A DNA stretch of 61,244 nt from a virus, in the IMG/VR virus record IMGVR_UViG_3300021335_001271, positions 1 to 61,244 of that record; one strand, written 5' to 3'. Both the position numbers and the translations under genes were made by a program. A model generated the notes under the pieces. It ran no database searches. It was not told where the DNA came from and saw only the letters and a list, made by a program, of their open reading frames with translations. Shown piece by piece: positions 43,886-52,688 of this stretch (positions are counted from its first letter, which is position 1; each line of letters opens with the position of its first letter).

Positions 43886-44736
43886 TGGCTGTAGAAGATT
43901 TTGAATTTGAATTTACAGAAGAAATGGCAATCGAACTGCTACGTGGAAATGAAGAAGCAGAAGATTGGTATGATGCAATGTGTGAGATACTTCCACTTTG
44001 GGAAGTAGAAACACCAGAACGTGTGGCAATGTTTATTGCACAATGCGGACACGAATCAAACAACTTTAAAGTACTAAGCGAAAACTTGAATTATAGTGCA
44101 AAAGCACTTAACGCAATCTTTCCGAAATATTTTGAAAGAGCAGGTAGAGATGCACAAGATTATCACAGACAACCTAGAAAAATTGCTAACGTCATTTACG
44201 CAAACAGAATGGACAATGGCGATACTGACAGCGGCGATGGCTGGAGATTCCGTGGTGGCGGAATACTACAACTTACAGGACGTTACAATTACACCAAGTT
44301 TGGTGAAGAAGTAGAAATGAGCCCAGAAGAAGCAGTAGAATATGTGCGTACCAAAAAAGGTGCATTGGATAGTGCTTGCTGGTTCTGGGACACAAATGAT
44401 ATTAACAAATATGCAGATGCAAGAGATATCAAAGGTGCTACAAAACGAATTAACGGTGGTTACATTGGTTTAGAAGATCGTAAGAAGCATTACGAACACG
44501 CAATGGAAGTGCTAGGTGGACATTGGGAACCAAGTAAAATTGTATATGAAACAGTACGACTAGGATCACGTGGTCCAACAGTACGTGCAGTACAAGAAGA
44601 ATTAGAAATTGGTGCAGACGGTATTTTTGGTAGAGGTACAGAAGCACACGTAAAAGCGTGGCAAGAAGAAAATGGACTTACACCAGATGGTGTAATGGGT
44701 CCAAAATCACTTGCTATGCTGTTTGGAGAAGACTGA
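43885..44736 (+). CDS. Endolysin: GH19 chitinase-like domain plus peptidoglycan-binding domain
   Basis: I chose the ATG at 43885, overlapping the previous stop, after AAGGA. The 283-aa protein has a GH19 lysozyme/chitinase-like catalytic domain (FIAQCGHESNNF with catalytic-type Glu57, FRGGGILQLTGRYNY, CWFWDTNDINKYAD) and a C-terminal PG_binding_1 domain (RLGSRGPTVRAVQEEL, ADGIFGRGTEAHVKAWQ). It cleaves peptidoglycan at the end of infection. Membrane and spanin-like genes follow directly. Confidence 0.9.
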   Translation: MAVEDFEFEFTEEMAIELLRGNEEAEDWYDAMCEILPLWEVETPERVAMFIAQCGHESNNFKVLSENLNYSAKALNAIFPKYFERAGRDAQDYHRQPRKIANVIYANRMDNGDTDSGDGWRFRGGGILQLTGRYNYTKFGEEVEMSPEEAVEYVRTKKGALDSACWFWDTNDINKYADARDIKGATKRINGGYIGLEDRKKHYEHAMEVLGGHWEPSKIVYETVRLGSRGPTVRAVQEELEIGADGIFGRGTEAHVKAWQEENGLTPDGVMGPKSLAMLFGED

Positions 44737-44930
44737 TGAGCGAACCAGTAGATGACAAAGGTAAAATGGAAATACAATTACGCATTCTAGGCAACGAATT
44801 GGTTGCCATTAGAATGACTGTAGATGACTTTAAAATGAAATGGTTGTTTTTAGGCGTAATTGCAATTGTTGCATTAGGATGGGCAGCAAGTAGTTTTGGT
44901 CCAGACTTAATCGGAATGTTTGGAGAGTAA
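44736..44930 (+). CDS. Small single-pass membrane protein in lysis cassette
   Basis: This 64-aa protein starts at the ATG in TGATG at 44736. Residues 1-35 are charged and residues 36-55 hydrophobic (WLFLGVIAIVALGWAASSFG). Its place between endolysin and spanin-like genes suggests a holin, pinholin or antiholin. A single helix is also compatible with an accessory role. Confidence 0.65.
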   Translation: MSEPVDDKGKMEIQLRILGNELVAIRMTVDDFKMKWLFLGVIAIVALGWAASSFGPDLIGMFGE

Positions 44931-44931
44931 G

Positions 44932-45414
44932 GTGAGACTTGCAGGAATATTACTGGTAGTAATAATTGCAATGGGAGGCATTGGTTATTGGTACTACAAT
45001 GACACACAGGCTCGTATGGCTATCCTGCAAGACAACAATGCTAAACTAAACATAGCAGTACAAACAAATGAAGCAGCATTAGAAAGTTTGCAAGCAGACT
45101 ATGCTAGTGCGCAAAACGAAATAAGCAGTTTAAATGCAGCATACACTGCAATACGCAGACAAAATCAAAGACTAGCAGATAAACTAGAAAAGATTGATTT
45201 AGAAGCAGCCGCTATTGCTAATGCAGAAGGCATCGAACGTGCAGTTAATGCAGGCACTGTAAATGCTGGTAGATGCTTTGAATTACTGTCGGGGGCAGAA
45301 CTAAATGAAAAAGAAAGGACAGCAAAAAATGACATCGCTTTTAACAAAGAGTGTCCTTGGCTTTACGATACTTATAAGTCTCGCGGCCTGCTCGACGAAA
45401 CCCCAGCAGATTGA
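44932..45414 (+). CDS. i-spanin (Rz)-like protein
   Basis: The GTG at 44932 follows GGAGAGTAAG; a TTG at 44920 is an alternative. The 160-aa protein has an N-terminal membrane anchor (LAGILLVVIIAMGGIGYWYY) and a long coiled coil (residues 30-95) reaching into the periplasm, then a Cys-containing tail. Together with the overlapping lipoprotein gene in another frame, this is the classic Rz/Rz1 layout for disrupting the outer membrane. Confidence 0.75.
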   Translation: MRLAGILLVVIIAMGGIGYWYYNDTQARMAILQDNNAKLNIAVQTNEAALESLQADYASAQNEISSLNAAYTAIRRQNQRLADKLEKIDLEAAAIANAEGIERAVNAGTVNAGRCFELLSGAELNEKERTAKNDIAFNKECPWLYDTYKSRGLLDETPAD

Positions 45415-45718
45415 AGTTAGTGCTAAACCAATAGACAAACCTGAACTTGTACTTCCACCTGTGGATGAACTAAACATGAAAAAAGTTGAATGGATTGTTA
45501 TCAACGAAGCAAATGTAGAAGCAGTGATTGAAAAATTAAAAGGTAGTGATGGCGCATTTGCAGTATATGCATTAACAGGAGAAGGCTACGGAAATTTAAG
45601 TTTAAATTTCTCAGACATACGTGCATTAGTACAACAGCAACAAGCAATGATAGCAGCATATGAAGGATATTATCAAGCAGCCGAAGAGGCAATGGATAAT
45701 GCTGTAACAAAGGAATAA
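45305..45718 (+). CDS. o-spanin (Rz1)-like lipoprotein
   Basis: This overlaps the i-spanin-like gene by 110 bases in another frame. The signal peptide ends in a lipobox (ISLAACSTK), predicting a lipid-anchored Cys in the outer membrane. The mature part (about 110 residues) is longer than a classical Rz1 and not very Pro-rich. A second possible start is ATG 45329. The outer-membrane spanin role is an inference from position and lipobox. Confidence 0.7.
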   Translation: MKKKGQQKMTSLLTKSVLGFTILISLAACSTKPQQIEVSAKPIDKPELVLPPVDELNMKKVEWIVINEANVEAVIEKLKGSDGAFAVYALTGEGYGNLSLNFSDIRALVQQQQAMIAAYEGYYQAAEEAMDNAVTKE

Positions 45719-45721
45719 ATA
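45715..45721 (+). promoter_or_regulatory. T4-type late promoter box ATAAATA
   Basis: The box overlaps the TAA stop at 45716-45718 and precedes AGGAGGG and the ATG at 45746. Confidence 0.6.
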
Positions 45722-45745
45722 CACACATAATAGGAGGGCTAAATT

Positions 45746-46042
45746 ATGTGGGAAATGATACAAAACATGGCGAGCGATCGCACGTGGATTTACACTAGCA
45801 TAGCAGGCAGTATTGCAGGTGCTATGGTACTAGCATATTTAAGCACAACAAGAGTAGGACTATGGGGCTATGCCAAGTTTGACCTGATGGTTGATTATTT
45901 GGTAGAGCGTTGGGGATTGACCTGGTTAGAACAACCAGAGGATGCTTGGAGAAAGAAGTATCCAAAAATTACAGCAAAGATTGATTCAATTGAGGCACGA
46001 CTAGACAAATTGGAGGGTAAAGATGCCAAGGAAAAAACCTGA
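45746..46042 (+). CDS. Membrane protein with one N-terminal helix
   Basis: This 98-aa protein has a hydrophobic segment at about residues 15-32 (IYTSIAGSIAGAMVLAYL) and a charged, partly coiled-coil tail (ITAKIDSIEARLDKLEGK). It has a strong ribosome-binding site and a late-promoter box. It overlaps the next gene by 20 bases. A holin-related role is possible. Confidence 0.65.
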   Translation: MWEMIQNMASDRTWIYTSIAGSIAGAMVLAYLSTTRVGLWGYAKFDLMVDYLVERWGLTWLEQPEDAWRKKYPKITAKIDSIEARLDKLEGKDAKEKT

Positions 46043-46478
46043 ACAACTAAAAAGTGCAGCACCAGCAGCAGCACCTACGCCAGCAGCAGCACCAGCTCCT
46101 GCTCCGGCAGCACCAGTAATTCAACAAGCGGCGCCAGCACCGCAACCTGCAGGGGACTATCATCCAGCAGACGTAAATGGCGATGGAGTTGTTAGCCAAG
46201 AAGAACTAGCAATGGAACTAGAGTTTAGACGCAAAGCACTTGAAGACCAAGATGCAATGCGTGATGCACAACGTAAAATGGCTTGGTTTAGTTTAGCAGG
46301 TATGCTACTGTATCCTTTTGCTGTTGTGCTTGCAGTATTATTACAATTGTCACAGGCAGCAGATGTATTAGGATCAATGGCTGCAACATACTTTGTGTCA
46401 GTTGCTGCAATTGTTGCTGCATTCTTTGGTGGACAGGCATACGCAGGCAAGTCATCAAGTTCAGCTAAAAAACGGTAG
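46023..46478 (+). CDS. Two-helix membrane protein with Ala/Pro-rich N-terminus and EF-hand-like motif
   Basis: Residues 10-45 are Ala/Pro repeats. HPADVNGDGVVSQEELAM follows, which matches the DxDxDGxIxxEE calcium loop. Two hydrophobic helices follow at about 88-107 and 118-138. Proteins with this EF-hand plus two-helix plan occur in T4-like marine phages. Calcium sensing and a holin role are inferences. GGAGGG precedes the ATG. Confidence 0.7.
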   Translation: MPRKKPEQLKSAAPAAAPTPAAAPAPAPAAPVIQQAAPAPQPAGDYHPADVNGDGVVSQEELAMELEFRRKALEDQDAMRDAQRKMAWFSLAGMLLYPFAVVLAVLLQLSQAADVLGSMAATYFVSVAAIVAAFFGGQAYAGKSSSSAKKR

Positions 46479-46497
46479 GGTGTAACTAAGTAATAGT

Positions 46498-47313
46498 ATG
46501 GACTATTACAAAACACTTGGCGTACCAAAAAATGCCACACAGGATGATATAAAACGTGCTTATAGAAAATTAGCAAAAGAACATCATCCTGATCGTGGCG
46601 GCGATCAAAAACTATTCCAACAAATAAATGAAGCACACGATACCCTAAAAGATCCTGCTAAAAGACAGCAGTATGATAATCCCCAACCCCGTGCAGATTT
46701 TAATATGAATTCGCAAAATATGAATGATATCTTTAGTCAATTCTTTGGCGGTGGAATGCAGCAGCGTATGCGCAGAAATCGTGACGTTACAATTAACGTT
46801 AGAGTAAGTTTACAAGACGTAATGACAGGCAAAGATGTGGTAGGCAAGTATAGACTAAACAGCGGTAGAGAAGAAGTTGCTAACATAAAAATACCAGCAG
46901 GTGTTGAAGACAATCTTGTTATGCAGTATAGAGGATTAGGTGACGATATTATACCAAATGCACAACGTGGAAATTTAAATGTAAAAGTCACTGTAGAAAA
47001 ACATCCTACTTTTGTAAGAGATAGGTCGCATTTACGCACAAAGTGTAGTATAAATGTATTAGAACTAATTTTAGGCACAGAAGTAATAGTCAATAATTTA
47101 TTAGGCGAACAAGTTAAGGTTAAAATTCCCAAAGGTACAAATCCAGGCACAATATTAAGCATCGCAGGACATGGCTTGCCTGATATGAATACAAGACGTG
47201 TTGGTAATTTATATTTAGAAATTAAAGGTGTAACACCTAAAATAGATAATTGGGATTTAATTGAAAAGGTTAAGGAAATAAAAGATGGAACTAGTATTAG
47301 CACCAGACGGTAG
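46498..47313 (+). CDS. DnaJ/CbpA-like J-domain co-chaperone
   Basis: This 271-aa protein has a J-domain (MDYYKTLGVPKNATQDDIKR, HHPD at 30-33, AHDTL), a Gly/Phe region (FFGGGM), and two C-terminal substrate-binding domains (VSLQDVMTGKDV, LNVLELILGTEV-like). It lacks the four CxxC zinc motifs, so it is of the CbpA class. It stimulates DnaK ATPase. It overlaps the deformylase gene by 29 bases. Confidence 0.9.
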   Translation: MDYYKTLGVPKNATQDDIKRAYRKLAKEHHPDRGGDQKLFQQINEAHDTLKDPAKRQQYDNPQPRADFNMNSQNMNDIFSQFFGGGMQQRMRRNRDVTINVRVSLQDVMTGKDVVGKYRLNSGREEVANIKIPAGVEDNLVMQYRGLGDDIIPNAQRGNLNVKVTVEKHPTFVRDRSHLRTKCSINVLELILGTEVIVNNLLGEQVKVKIPKGTNPGTILSIAGHGLPDMNTRRVGNLYLEIKGVTPKIDNWDLIEKVKEIKDGTSISTRR

Positions 47314-47809
47314 ATTAGAAACAAAACTAGAACGATTTGATTTTGCACAAATGCATCCTGCTCCTGTTGCACTAGACATGATGGATTTGATGAACAAGCA
47401 CAATGGATTAGGATTGAGTGCTAACCAAGTTGGATTTCCATGGCAAATTTTTGTTATGCGTACAATTATTAACAAAAGGCTAGGATCTCCAATTGTTGTT
47501 ATGAATCCAATTATCAAAGGACTTAGTGAAGAAATTGAAGCAGGTGTAGAGGGCTGTTTGAGCCACCCTGATCTTATTCTAAAAGTTAGACGTCCAATCA
47601 GTTGTATGGTAGAATTTGATACCTTGACAAATGACATGAAAGATGTTATACACGTAGAGGAAAAGTTTGATGATATTGATGCACGTATCTTCTTACACGA
47701 ATACGATCACTTGTACGGTATTCAGTTCATCGATAGAGTAAGCAAATTAAAACTAGAAATGGCAGAAAAGCGCAGACTTAAAAAACAAAAAAGGAAAGTT
47801 AATGGTTGA
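47285..47809 (+). CDS. def: Peptide deformylase
   Basis: All three family motifs are present: GLGLSANQVG (41-50, GxGLAAxQ box), EGCLS (89-93, metal Cys) and HEYDH (138-142, metal His and catalytic Glu). At 174 aa it keeps a basic C-terminal tail (EKRRLKKQKRK). It removes the formyl group from new proteins. Phage-encoded deformylases are known in marine cyanophages. It is embedded between dnaJ and clpA with overlaps on both sides. Confidence 0.95.
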   Translation: MELVLAPDGRLETKLERFDFAQMHPAPVALDMMDLMNKHNGLGLSANQVGFPWQIFVMRTIINKRLGSPIVVMNPIIKGLSEEIEAGVEGCLSHPDLILKVRRPISCMVEFDTLTNDMKDVIHVEEKFDDIDARIFLHEYDHLYGIQFIDRVSKLKLEMAEKRRLKKQKRKVNG

Positions 47810-50051
47810 ACCTAGCAAAGAGTTACAAGCTGTATTTGACAAAGCAGTGAAAGATGCAAGAGTATTAAAGCATGAATATGTAACTCTTGAACACTTGCTG
47901 TATGCAATGCTTTGTGAAGAAACATTTAGCACAATTGTAAATGGGTATGGTGCAGATGTAGAATACATTAAAAAAGAGCTAGAACTGTATCTTAAAACAA
48001 AACTAGATGATATTAAAATTGAATTGGAAGGCAAGTGGAAGCCTAAGAAAACAAGCACAGTTGAACGTGTGTTAAACCGTGCGTTTACACAGGTTCTTTT
48101 CCAAGGTAGAAATGATATACAAATTTCAGATGTATTTACAAGTATTCTTGCTGAGAAAAAAAGCTGGGCATATTTTATTACACAAAAAGTTGGTATTGAA
48201 AAGAGCAAGTTCCAAAACTATCTCAGCAACGAAAGCGATATCTTTGATAACGAAGAAGAAGCAGTTAATCAAGGTGCTGCAAACAAAGCACTAAGAGACT
48301 TTACAACTGATCTAAATGAACAAGTAAAAGTTAATAAAATTGATCCTGTGATTGGACGTAACGAAGAAATTGAACAGGTTGCTCTTGCGTTAGGACGTAG
48401 GACAAAAAGCAACGTGCTTATGGTAGGCGATCCAGGTGTAGGTAAAACTGCTATTGCAGAAGGACTTGCTTTCCAAATTGTACAAGGCAATGTGCCTGAA
48501 TTCTTAAAAGAATACAAGGTTTATAGTTTAGACATTGGTGCTATGCTTGCTGGATCAAAGTATAGAGGTGATTTTGAAGAGCGTTTTAAAATGGTATTGC
48601 AAGGACTAAAAGGCAAAGGCAAAACCATTATGTTTATTGACGAAGCACACATGATTTCGGGCGCAGGTGCAGGAGGTGGAAACAGTGCAAATGACTTGGC
48701 TAATATGTTGAAGCCAGCATTGGCAAAAGGCAACATCAGTGTTGTTGCAAGCACCACTTGGGAAGAGTATCGCAAGTACTTTGAAAAGGATCGTGCGTTG
48801 ATGCGCAGATTCCAGCGTGTAACAGTAGATGAGCCTAGCAAAGAAACAACGCTGGAAATCCTCAAAGGTGTTAGGAAGTACTATGAGGAGTTCCACGGTG
48901 TGTTAATTGAAGATGATGCACTACAGGCCAGTATTGATTTGAGTTGTAAATATCAAACTGACAAAAAATTGCCAGATAAAGCAATTGACCTGATTGATGT
49001 TGCGTGTGCTAGATTTAAAGTGCGTGATATCACAGAAAATAAAATAGTTAATAAAGACAGCATCCAATATGAACTTGCAAAAATGATCAAGTTGCCTGAA
49101 GAACAGGTTAAAGAACGTGAAAGCGAAAACTTGGCACACTTGGAAGAAAACTTGAAGAAAGTTGTGTATGGACAAGACCAAGCAATTGAAGATATTGTTG
49201 ATAAAATCCTAGTTGCACAAGCAGGACTTAAAAGCGAAAACAAACCAATTGGATCGTTTGTGTTTATGGGTCCAACAGGTGTAGGTAAAACAGAACTCGC
49301 TAAACAGTTGAGCAGTCAAATGGGTGTGAAACTTGTGCGTTTTGATATGAGTGAATATCAAGAGAAACACAGTGTATCCAAGTTGATTGGTTCACCTCCG
49401 GGTTATGTAGGTTATGAAGATAACGCAGGCGGTTTGTTGATTGAGAAATTACAAGAAAATCCAAACTGTGTATTGTTGCTTGATGAAATTGAAAAAGCAC
49501 ACCCAGATGTCAGCAGTATTCTATTGCAGATCATGGACAATGGTACTATTACGGGTAGCAATGGTAAAGAAGCAGATGCACGTAATTGTACGTTGATTCT
49601 TACTACAAACTTAGGTGCGCAAGATGCAGAAAAGAACGCCATTGGTTTTGGTGATAGTTTTGAGAAGGACTATGAAGACACTAGTTTGAAAAAGTTCTTT
49701 ACACCAGAGTTCCGTAATAGACTAGATGGCGTGATTACATTTGGCAAGTTAAGCAAAGAAGTTATGCTAAAAATTGTTGGCAAGTTCTTGTTGGAACTAA
49801 AGTCTCAAGTTGTTGCAAAAGACATTGCTATTACTATCACAGACGAAGCATTGGATCATTTGGTAGATGCAGGCTTTGATAGGAAAATGGGTGCTCGTCC
49901 ATTACAGCGTGTAATTGATAATGAGATTAAACGTCCATTGTCAAAACTGATGTTGTTTGGTGATTTACGCAACGGCGGTAGTGTAACAATTGATTACAGA
50001 CAAGATGAGCTAAAGTTGGATTGCGAAATCGAAGAACATGAGACTGTATGA
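47802..50051 (+). CDS. clpA: ClpA-type AAA+ unfoldase
   Basis: This 749-aa protein has a Clp_N domain (residues 1-145), then two AAA+ modules with Walker A motifs GDPGVGKT (209-216) and GPTGVGKT (490-497). It lacks the long ClpB middle domain, so it is ClpA-like. Residues 614-616 are IGF, where ClpA/ClpX carry the IGL/IGF loop that docks ClpP. No clpP is in the window, so it may use host ClpP. It overlaps def by eight bases. Confidence 0.93.
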   Translation: MVEPSKELQAVFDKAVKDARVLKHEYVTLEHLLYAMLCEETFSTIVNGYGADVEYIKKELELYLKTKLDDIKIELEGKWKPKKTSTVERVLNRAFTQVLFQGRNDIQISDVFTSILAEKKSWAYFITQKVGIEKSKFQNYLSNESDIFDNEEEAVNQGAANKALRDFTTDLNEQVKVNKIDPVIGRNEEIEQVALALGRRTKSNVLMVGDPGVGKTAIAEGLAFQIVQGNVPEFLKEYKVYSLDIGAMLAGSKYRGDFEERFKMVLQGLKGKGKTIMFIDEAHMISGAGAGGGNSANDLANMLKPALAKGNISVVASTTWEEYRKYFEKDRALMRRFQRVTVDEPSKETTLEILKGVRKYYEEFHGVLIEDDALQASIDLSCKYQTDKKLPDKAIDLIDVACARFKVRDITENKIVNKDSIQYELAKMIKLPEEQVKERESENLAHLEENLKKVVYGQDQAIEDIVDKILVAQAGLKSENKPIGSFVFMGPTGVGKTELAKQLSSQMGVKLVRFDMSEYQEKHSVSKLIGSPPGYVGYEDNAGGLLIEKLQENPNCVLLLDEIEKAHPDVSSILLQIMDNGTITGSNGKEADARNCTLILTTNLGAQDAEKNAIGFGDSFEKDYEDTSLKKFFTPEFRNRLDGVITFGKLSKEVMLKIVGKFLLELKSQVVAKDIAITITDEALDHLVDAGFDRKMGARPLQRVIDNEIKRPLSKLMLFGDLRNGGSVTIDYRQDELKLDCEIEEHETV

Positions 50052-50730
50052 AAGTAAAAAACTACACTATGGCAAGTACCTTTACAAACTTGCCATAGTG
50101 AATAGCCTTGCTAGTTATTTTAGAACAGAGTTCCAGCCCAAAGGCGACCTAAAATGGTGTAAAAAAAGACTTGACGAAGTACAGAGTTTCTTTAGACCAA
50201 ACACACAATATATAGAAAAACCTTGGGGTAACGGTGGCAGATTTAAAGACACAATTCCTGTGGAACATTTCTTTGATGCTATAGACATTTATAGACATTT
50301 AAAAAAACACACAGAATACAAAATACGCTGTGAAATGAATACACTACACATTTATTCTAATGATAGAAAAATGATTGTGGATTTAGGAAATAAATTAAGA
50401 CAACGTTATGTTGAATTGTGGGAACCAAATCCAAACAATGTAACACTATTACAAAACAACACAAATATTATATTGGTTAATAAAACACCAGAATATGAAT
50501 ACAAAATTACACTAGGTAAAAAACCAGGACAACCTAGTTTAGCAAAGTGGGTTGATAACAATCCCAAACTGGCAAAAATGGGCGAAATAGCAAAAGAAGA
50601 ATGTCTCAAAGGTGGCTACATTAAAGGTTATTACTTCCATGTGAGAGACAACAAAGCATTGAGTCTTGCACAGTTGTTGGTAGGTGACAACATACAAAGA
50701 ATAGATAAATTTGTGTATGTGCCTACATAG
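50038..50730 (+). CDS. Conserved phage protein of 230 aa, function unknown
   Basis: The start MRLYESKKLHYGKYLYKLAI overlaps the clpA end by 14 bases. The middle part has RCEMNTLHIYSNDRKMIVDL. I do not recognise an enzymatic family, though the opening resembles other marine T4-like hypotheticals. It is followed directly by a late-promoter box. Confidence 0.65.
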   Translation: MRLYESKKLHYGKYLYKLAIVNSLASYFRTEFQPKGDLKWCKKRLDEVQSFFRPNTQYIEKPWGNGGRFKDTIPVEHFFDAIDIYRHLKKHTEYKIRCEMNTLHIYSNDRKMIVDLGNKLRQRYVELWEPNPNNVTLLQNNTNIILVNKTPEYEYKITLGKKPGQPSLAKWVDNNPKLAKMGEIAKEECLKGGYIKGYYFHVRDNKALSLAQLLVGDNIQRIDKFVYVPT

Positions 50731-50737
50731 ATAAATA
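50731..50737 (+). promoter_or_regulatory. T4-type late promoter box ATAAATA
   Basis: The box follows the stop at 50728-50730 and ends four bases before the ATG at 50742, so the transcript would be leaderless. Confidence 0.55.
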
Positions 50738-50741
50738 CTGT

Positions 50742-52688
50742 ATGGAACATTTTATCAATATCATTTACAAAGAAAATGCGGACTCTCACGGGATAGCCGA
50801 GTGTATTGCAAGTGGCTCAAATATACTTACAGAAAGCAGTATTGATTTTTACACAGGTGAGTTAGACACCAATGAAAAAATTATTACAATGGCATTGCCT
50901 GAAGCAGTTAAAGATATTGATAATGCAGCACAGGACATTGCTATGAGACTTTTTGAATTTGGACTAAAAGATTTTGATATTGAAATCACAGAAGATGAAA
51001 CTATTGCACGTACATTAAGACGTGGTATGCGTGGTGATGATGTCAAACGCATACAAAGAGAAATTGGTATGCCGGCAGCAGACCAAGATGGTATTTTTGG
51101 TCCAAAAACCGAACGTGCTGTAAGAGCATTCCAGCAAAATGCAGGTATCCAAGTTGATGGTATTGTAGGACAACAAACACAAAGTGCTATATTAAAATAT
51201 AGAATGCCGGGCACAGGTGTGGCTGTGCAACAACCAGGTCCTGCATACATTGATGCACCATATCCTAAAACACAGCCTCCAGTAGGTAAAAGCGAGTTAA
51301 GGAAAAGAAAAGAACGTGAAAGAAATCTCAAGGTAGCAACACCTCCGGAAAGAAAAGTAGGACAATTGCCAAGAGATCAAAAATCTGGTGGTGTTGGTGT
51401 TGGTGTTTATGACCCAGACAAAAACGATCCTAGAGACGATAGCCTCAGTGGCTTTAGAAAAGGTGAAGCACCAAAAAGTATGTTTGCTACAGGGAAAGCC
51501 GGACACGAAGATAAAGGATATGCTTATGTTATTCCTGCACCAGAAGGATTAGGTTATTCAGTAATTCTTCCAGGTGGAGATCTTTGGAGAGAACTTAACA
51601 ATGGTATGGGCAGAAGCAGCAGCGAAGAAAAAGCACAATCAGCAGCAGATCGTATTAACAAACAACAAGGATTAACAGTACCAACAGGCGGCGATGATGT
51701 AGAAGTTGATACATCAAAAATAACTAAGCCTGAAATAGTTACTCCACAAGGATTAGGAAAACCATCTGATTCGGGTGATTCAAATTTTCAAGGCGGAAGT
51801 AGTATAACTGGTACAGGGACAACAAGTGGTCCGGCTGGTATGACTGCACCTGATACAGACGATGAATTTAGTGTAGATCCAAATGATGCAACGCAAAGAC
51901 AAAATATTCAGCAACAAAAGTGGGAAAAGAAATACGGTAGTGCTCCAAGAGATTTAAGTGCAGGACTACCTGCAGAATTTACAACACAATATTTAAATCC
52001 AGCACTAGATGATTTAACAAGCGATGCAGCAAAGGATCTTGCTACGGAATTAAAAGGCGCACCACCGCCAGTGGCTAGACTTGTAATGGATAGAATGGAA
52101 AAAATGTTAGGTATTGAAGACGGTGATGAAATACTAGATATGGCAAGAGAAATTGAACAAGAAGAGCCTGATCAAGCAAGTGCGCTATCTACATTAGCAG
52201 AAATTTACAAACAATTAGAGGATACAGCAATGCCAAAAGATGAAAGCGTATCACCACGTCCAAAAGGTGCATTTATGTTCCGTGAGCGTAACGAATGGAA
52301 TGCTCAATTTAGAAACACACACAACATTGATGGTACTCCTAAACAACTTACAGAAAGCATCGAAGACTACGAAGTAACTTATGAAGACGATGATAAGTTT
52401 TACGAAGACTATGGCGTTATGTGGTACAACGAAGATGAAGTAGTTGATGAAGCTGAATACCAAGGACGCAAAGTTAAACTAGGCAAGCCTATGGCAGGTG
52501 ATGTTAAGAAGTTTAAAGTGTATGTGAAGAATCCAAAAGGCAATGTTGTAAAAGTTAATTTTGGACAAAAAGGTGTTAAGATTAAAAAAGACAATCCTAA
52601 CCGCAGAAGAAGTTTCCGTGCTAGACACAACTGTGATAATCCAGGACCACGTCACAAGGCACGTTATTGGAGTTGCAGAAAATGGTAA
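50742..52688 (+). CDS. Virion protein with peptidoglycan-binding domain and DUF5872-like C-terminus
   Basis: This 648-aa protein has a PG_binding_1 domain at about 110-165 (LRRGMRGDDVKRIQREIG, DQDGIFGPKTERAVRAFQQN), a long low-complexity Gly/Ser/Asp linker (about 300-400), and a C-terminal domain (FKVYVKNPKGNVVKVNFGQK, FRARHNCDNPGPRHKARYWS) shared by many T4-like marine phage proteins. It is probably a late, virion-associated protein involved in cell-wall contact or head assembly. Confidence 0.72.
   Translation: MEHFINIIYKENADSHGIAECIASGSNILTESSIDFYTGELDTNEKIITMALPEAVKDIDNAAQDIAMRLFEFGLKDFDIEITEDETIARTLRRGMRGDDVKRIQREIGMPAADQDGIFGPKTERAVRAFQQNAGIQVDGIVGQQTQSAILKYRMPGTGVAVQQPGPAYIDAPYPKTQPPVGKSELRKRKERERNLKVATPPERKVGQLPRDQKSGGVGVGVYDPDKNDPRDDSLSGFRKGEAPKSMFATGKAGHEDKGYAYVIPAPEGLGYSVILPGGDLWRELNNGMGRSSSEEKAQSAADRINKQQGLTVPTGGDDVEVDTSKITKPEIVTPQGLGKPSDSGDSNFQGGSSITGTGTTSGPAGMTAPDTDDEFSVDPNDATQRQNIQQQKWEKKYGSAPRDLSAGLPAEFTTQYLNPALDDLTSDAAKDLATELKGAPPPVARLVMDRMEKMLGIEDGDEILDMAREIEQEEPDQASALSTLAEIYKQLEDTAMPKDESVSPRPKGAFMFRERNEWNAQFRNTHNIDGTPKQLTESIEDYEVTYEDDDKFYEDYGVMWYNEDEVVDEAEYQGRKVKLGKPMAGDVKKFKVYVKNPKGNVVKVNFGQKGVKIKKDNPNRRRSFRARHNCDNPGPRHKARYWSCRKW

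Noticed and set aside
46155-46210. Dockerin-type calcium domain in the 46023 protein
   Set aside because: Only one DxNxDG loop is present; dockerins need two, so I call it only EF-hand-like.
46737-47372. Minus-strand 211-codon open frame
   Set aside because: It lies opposite dnaJ and def, whose products are clear family members; the shadow frame has no recognisable domain or ribosome-binding site.
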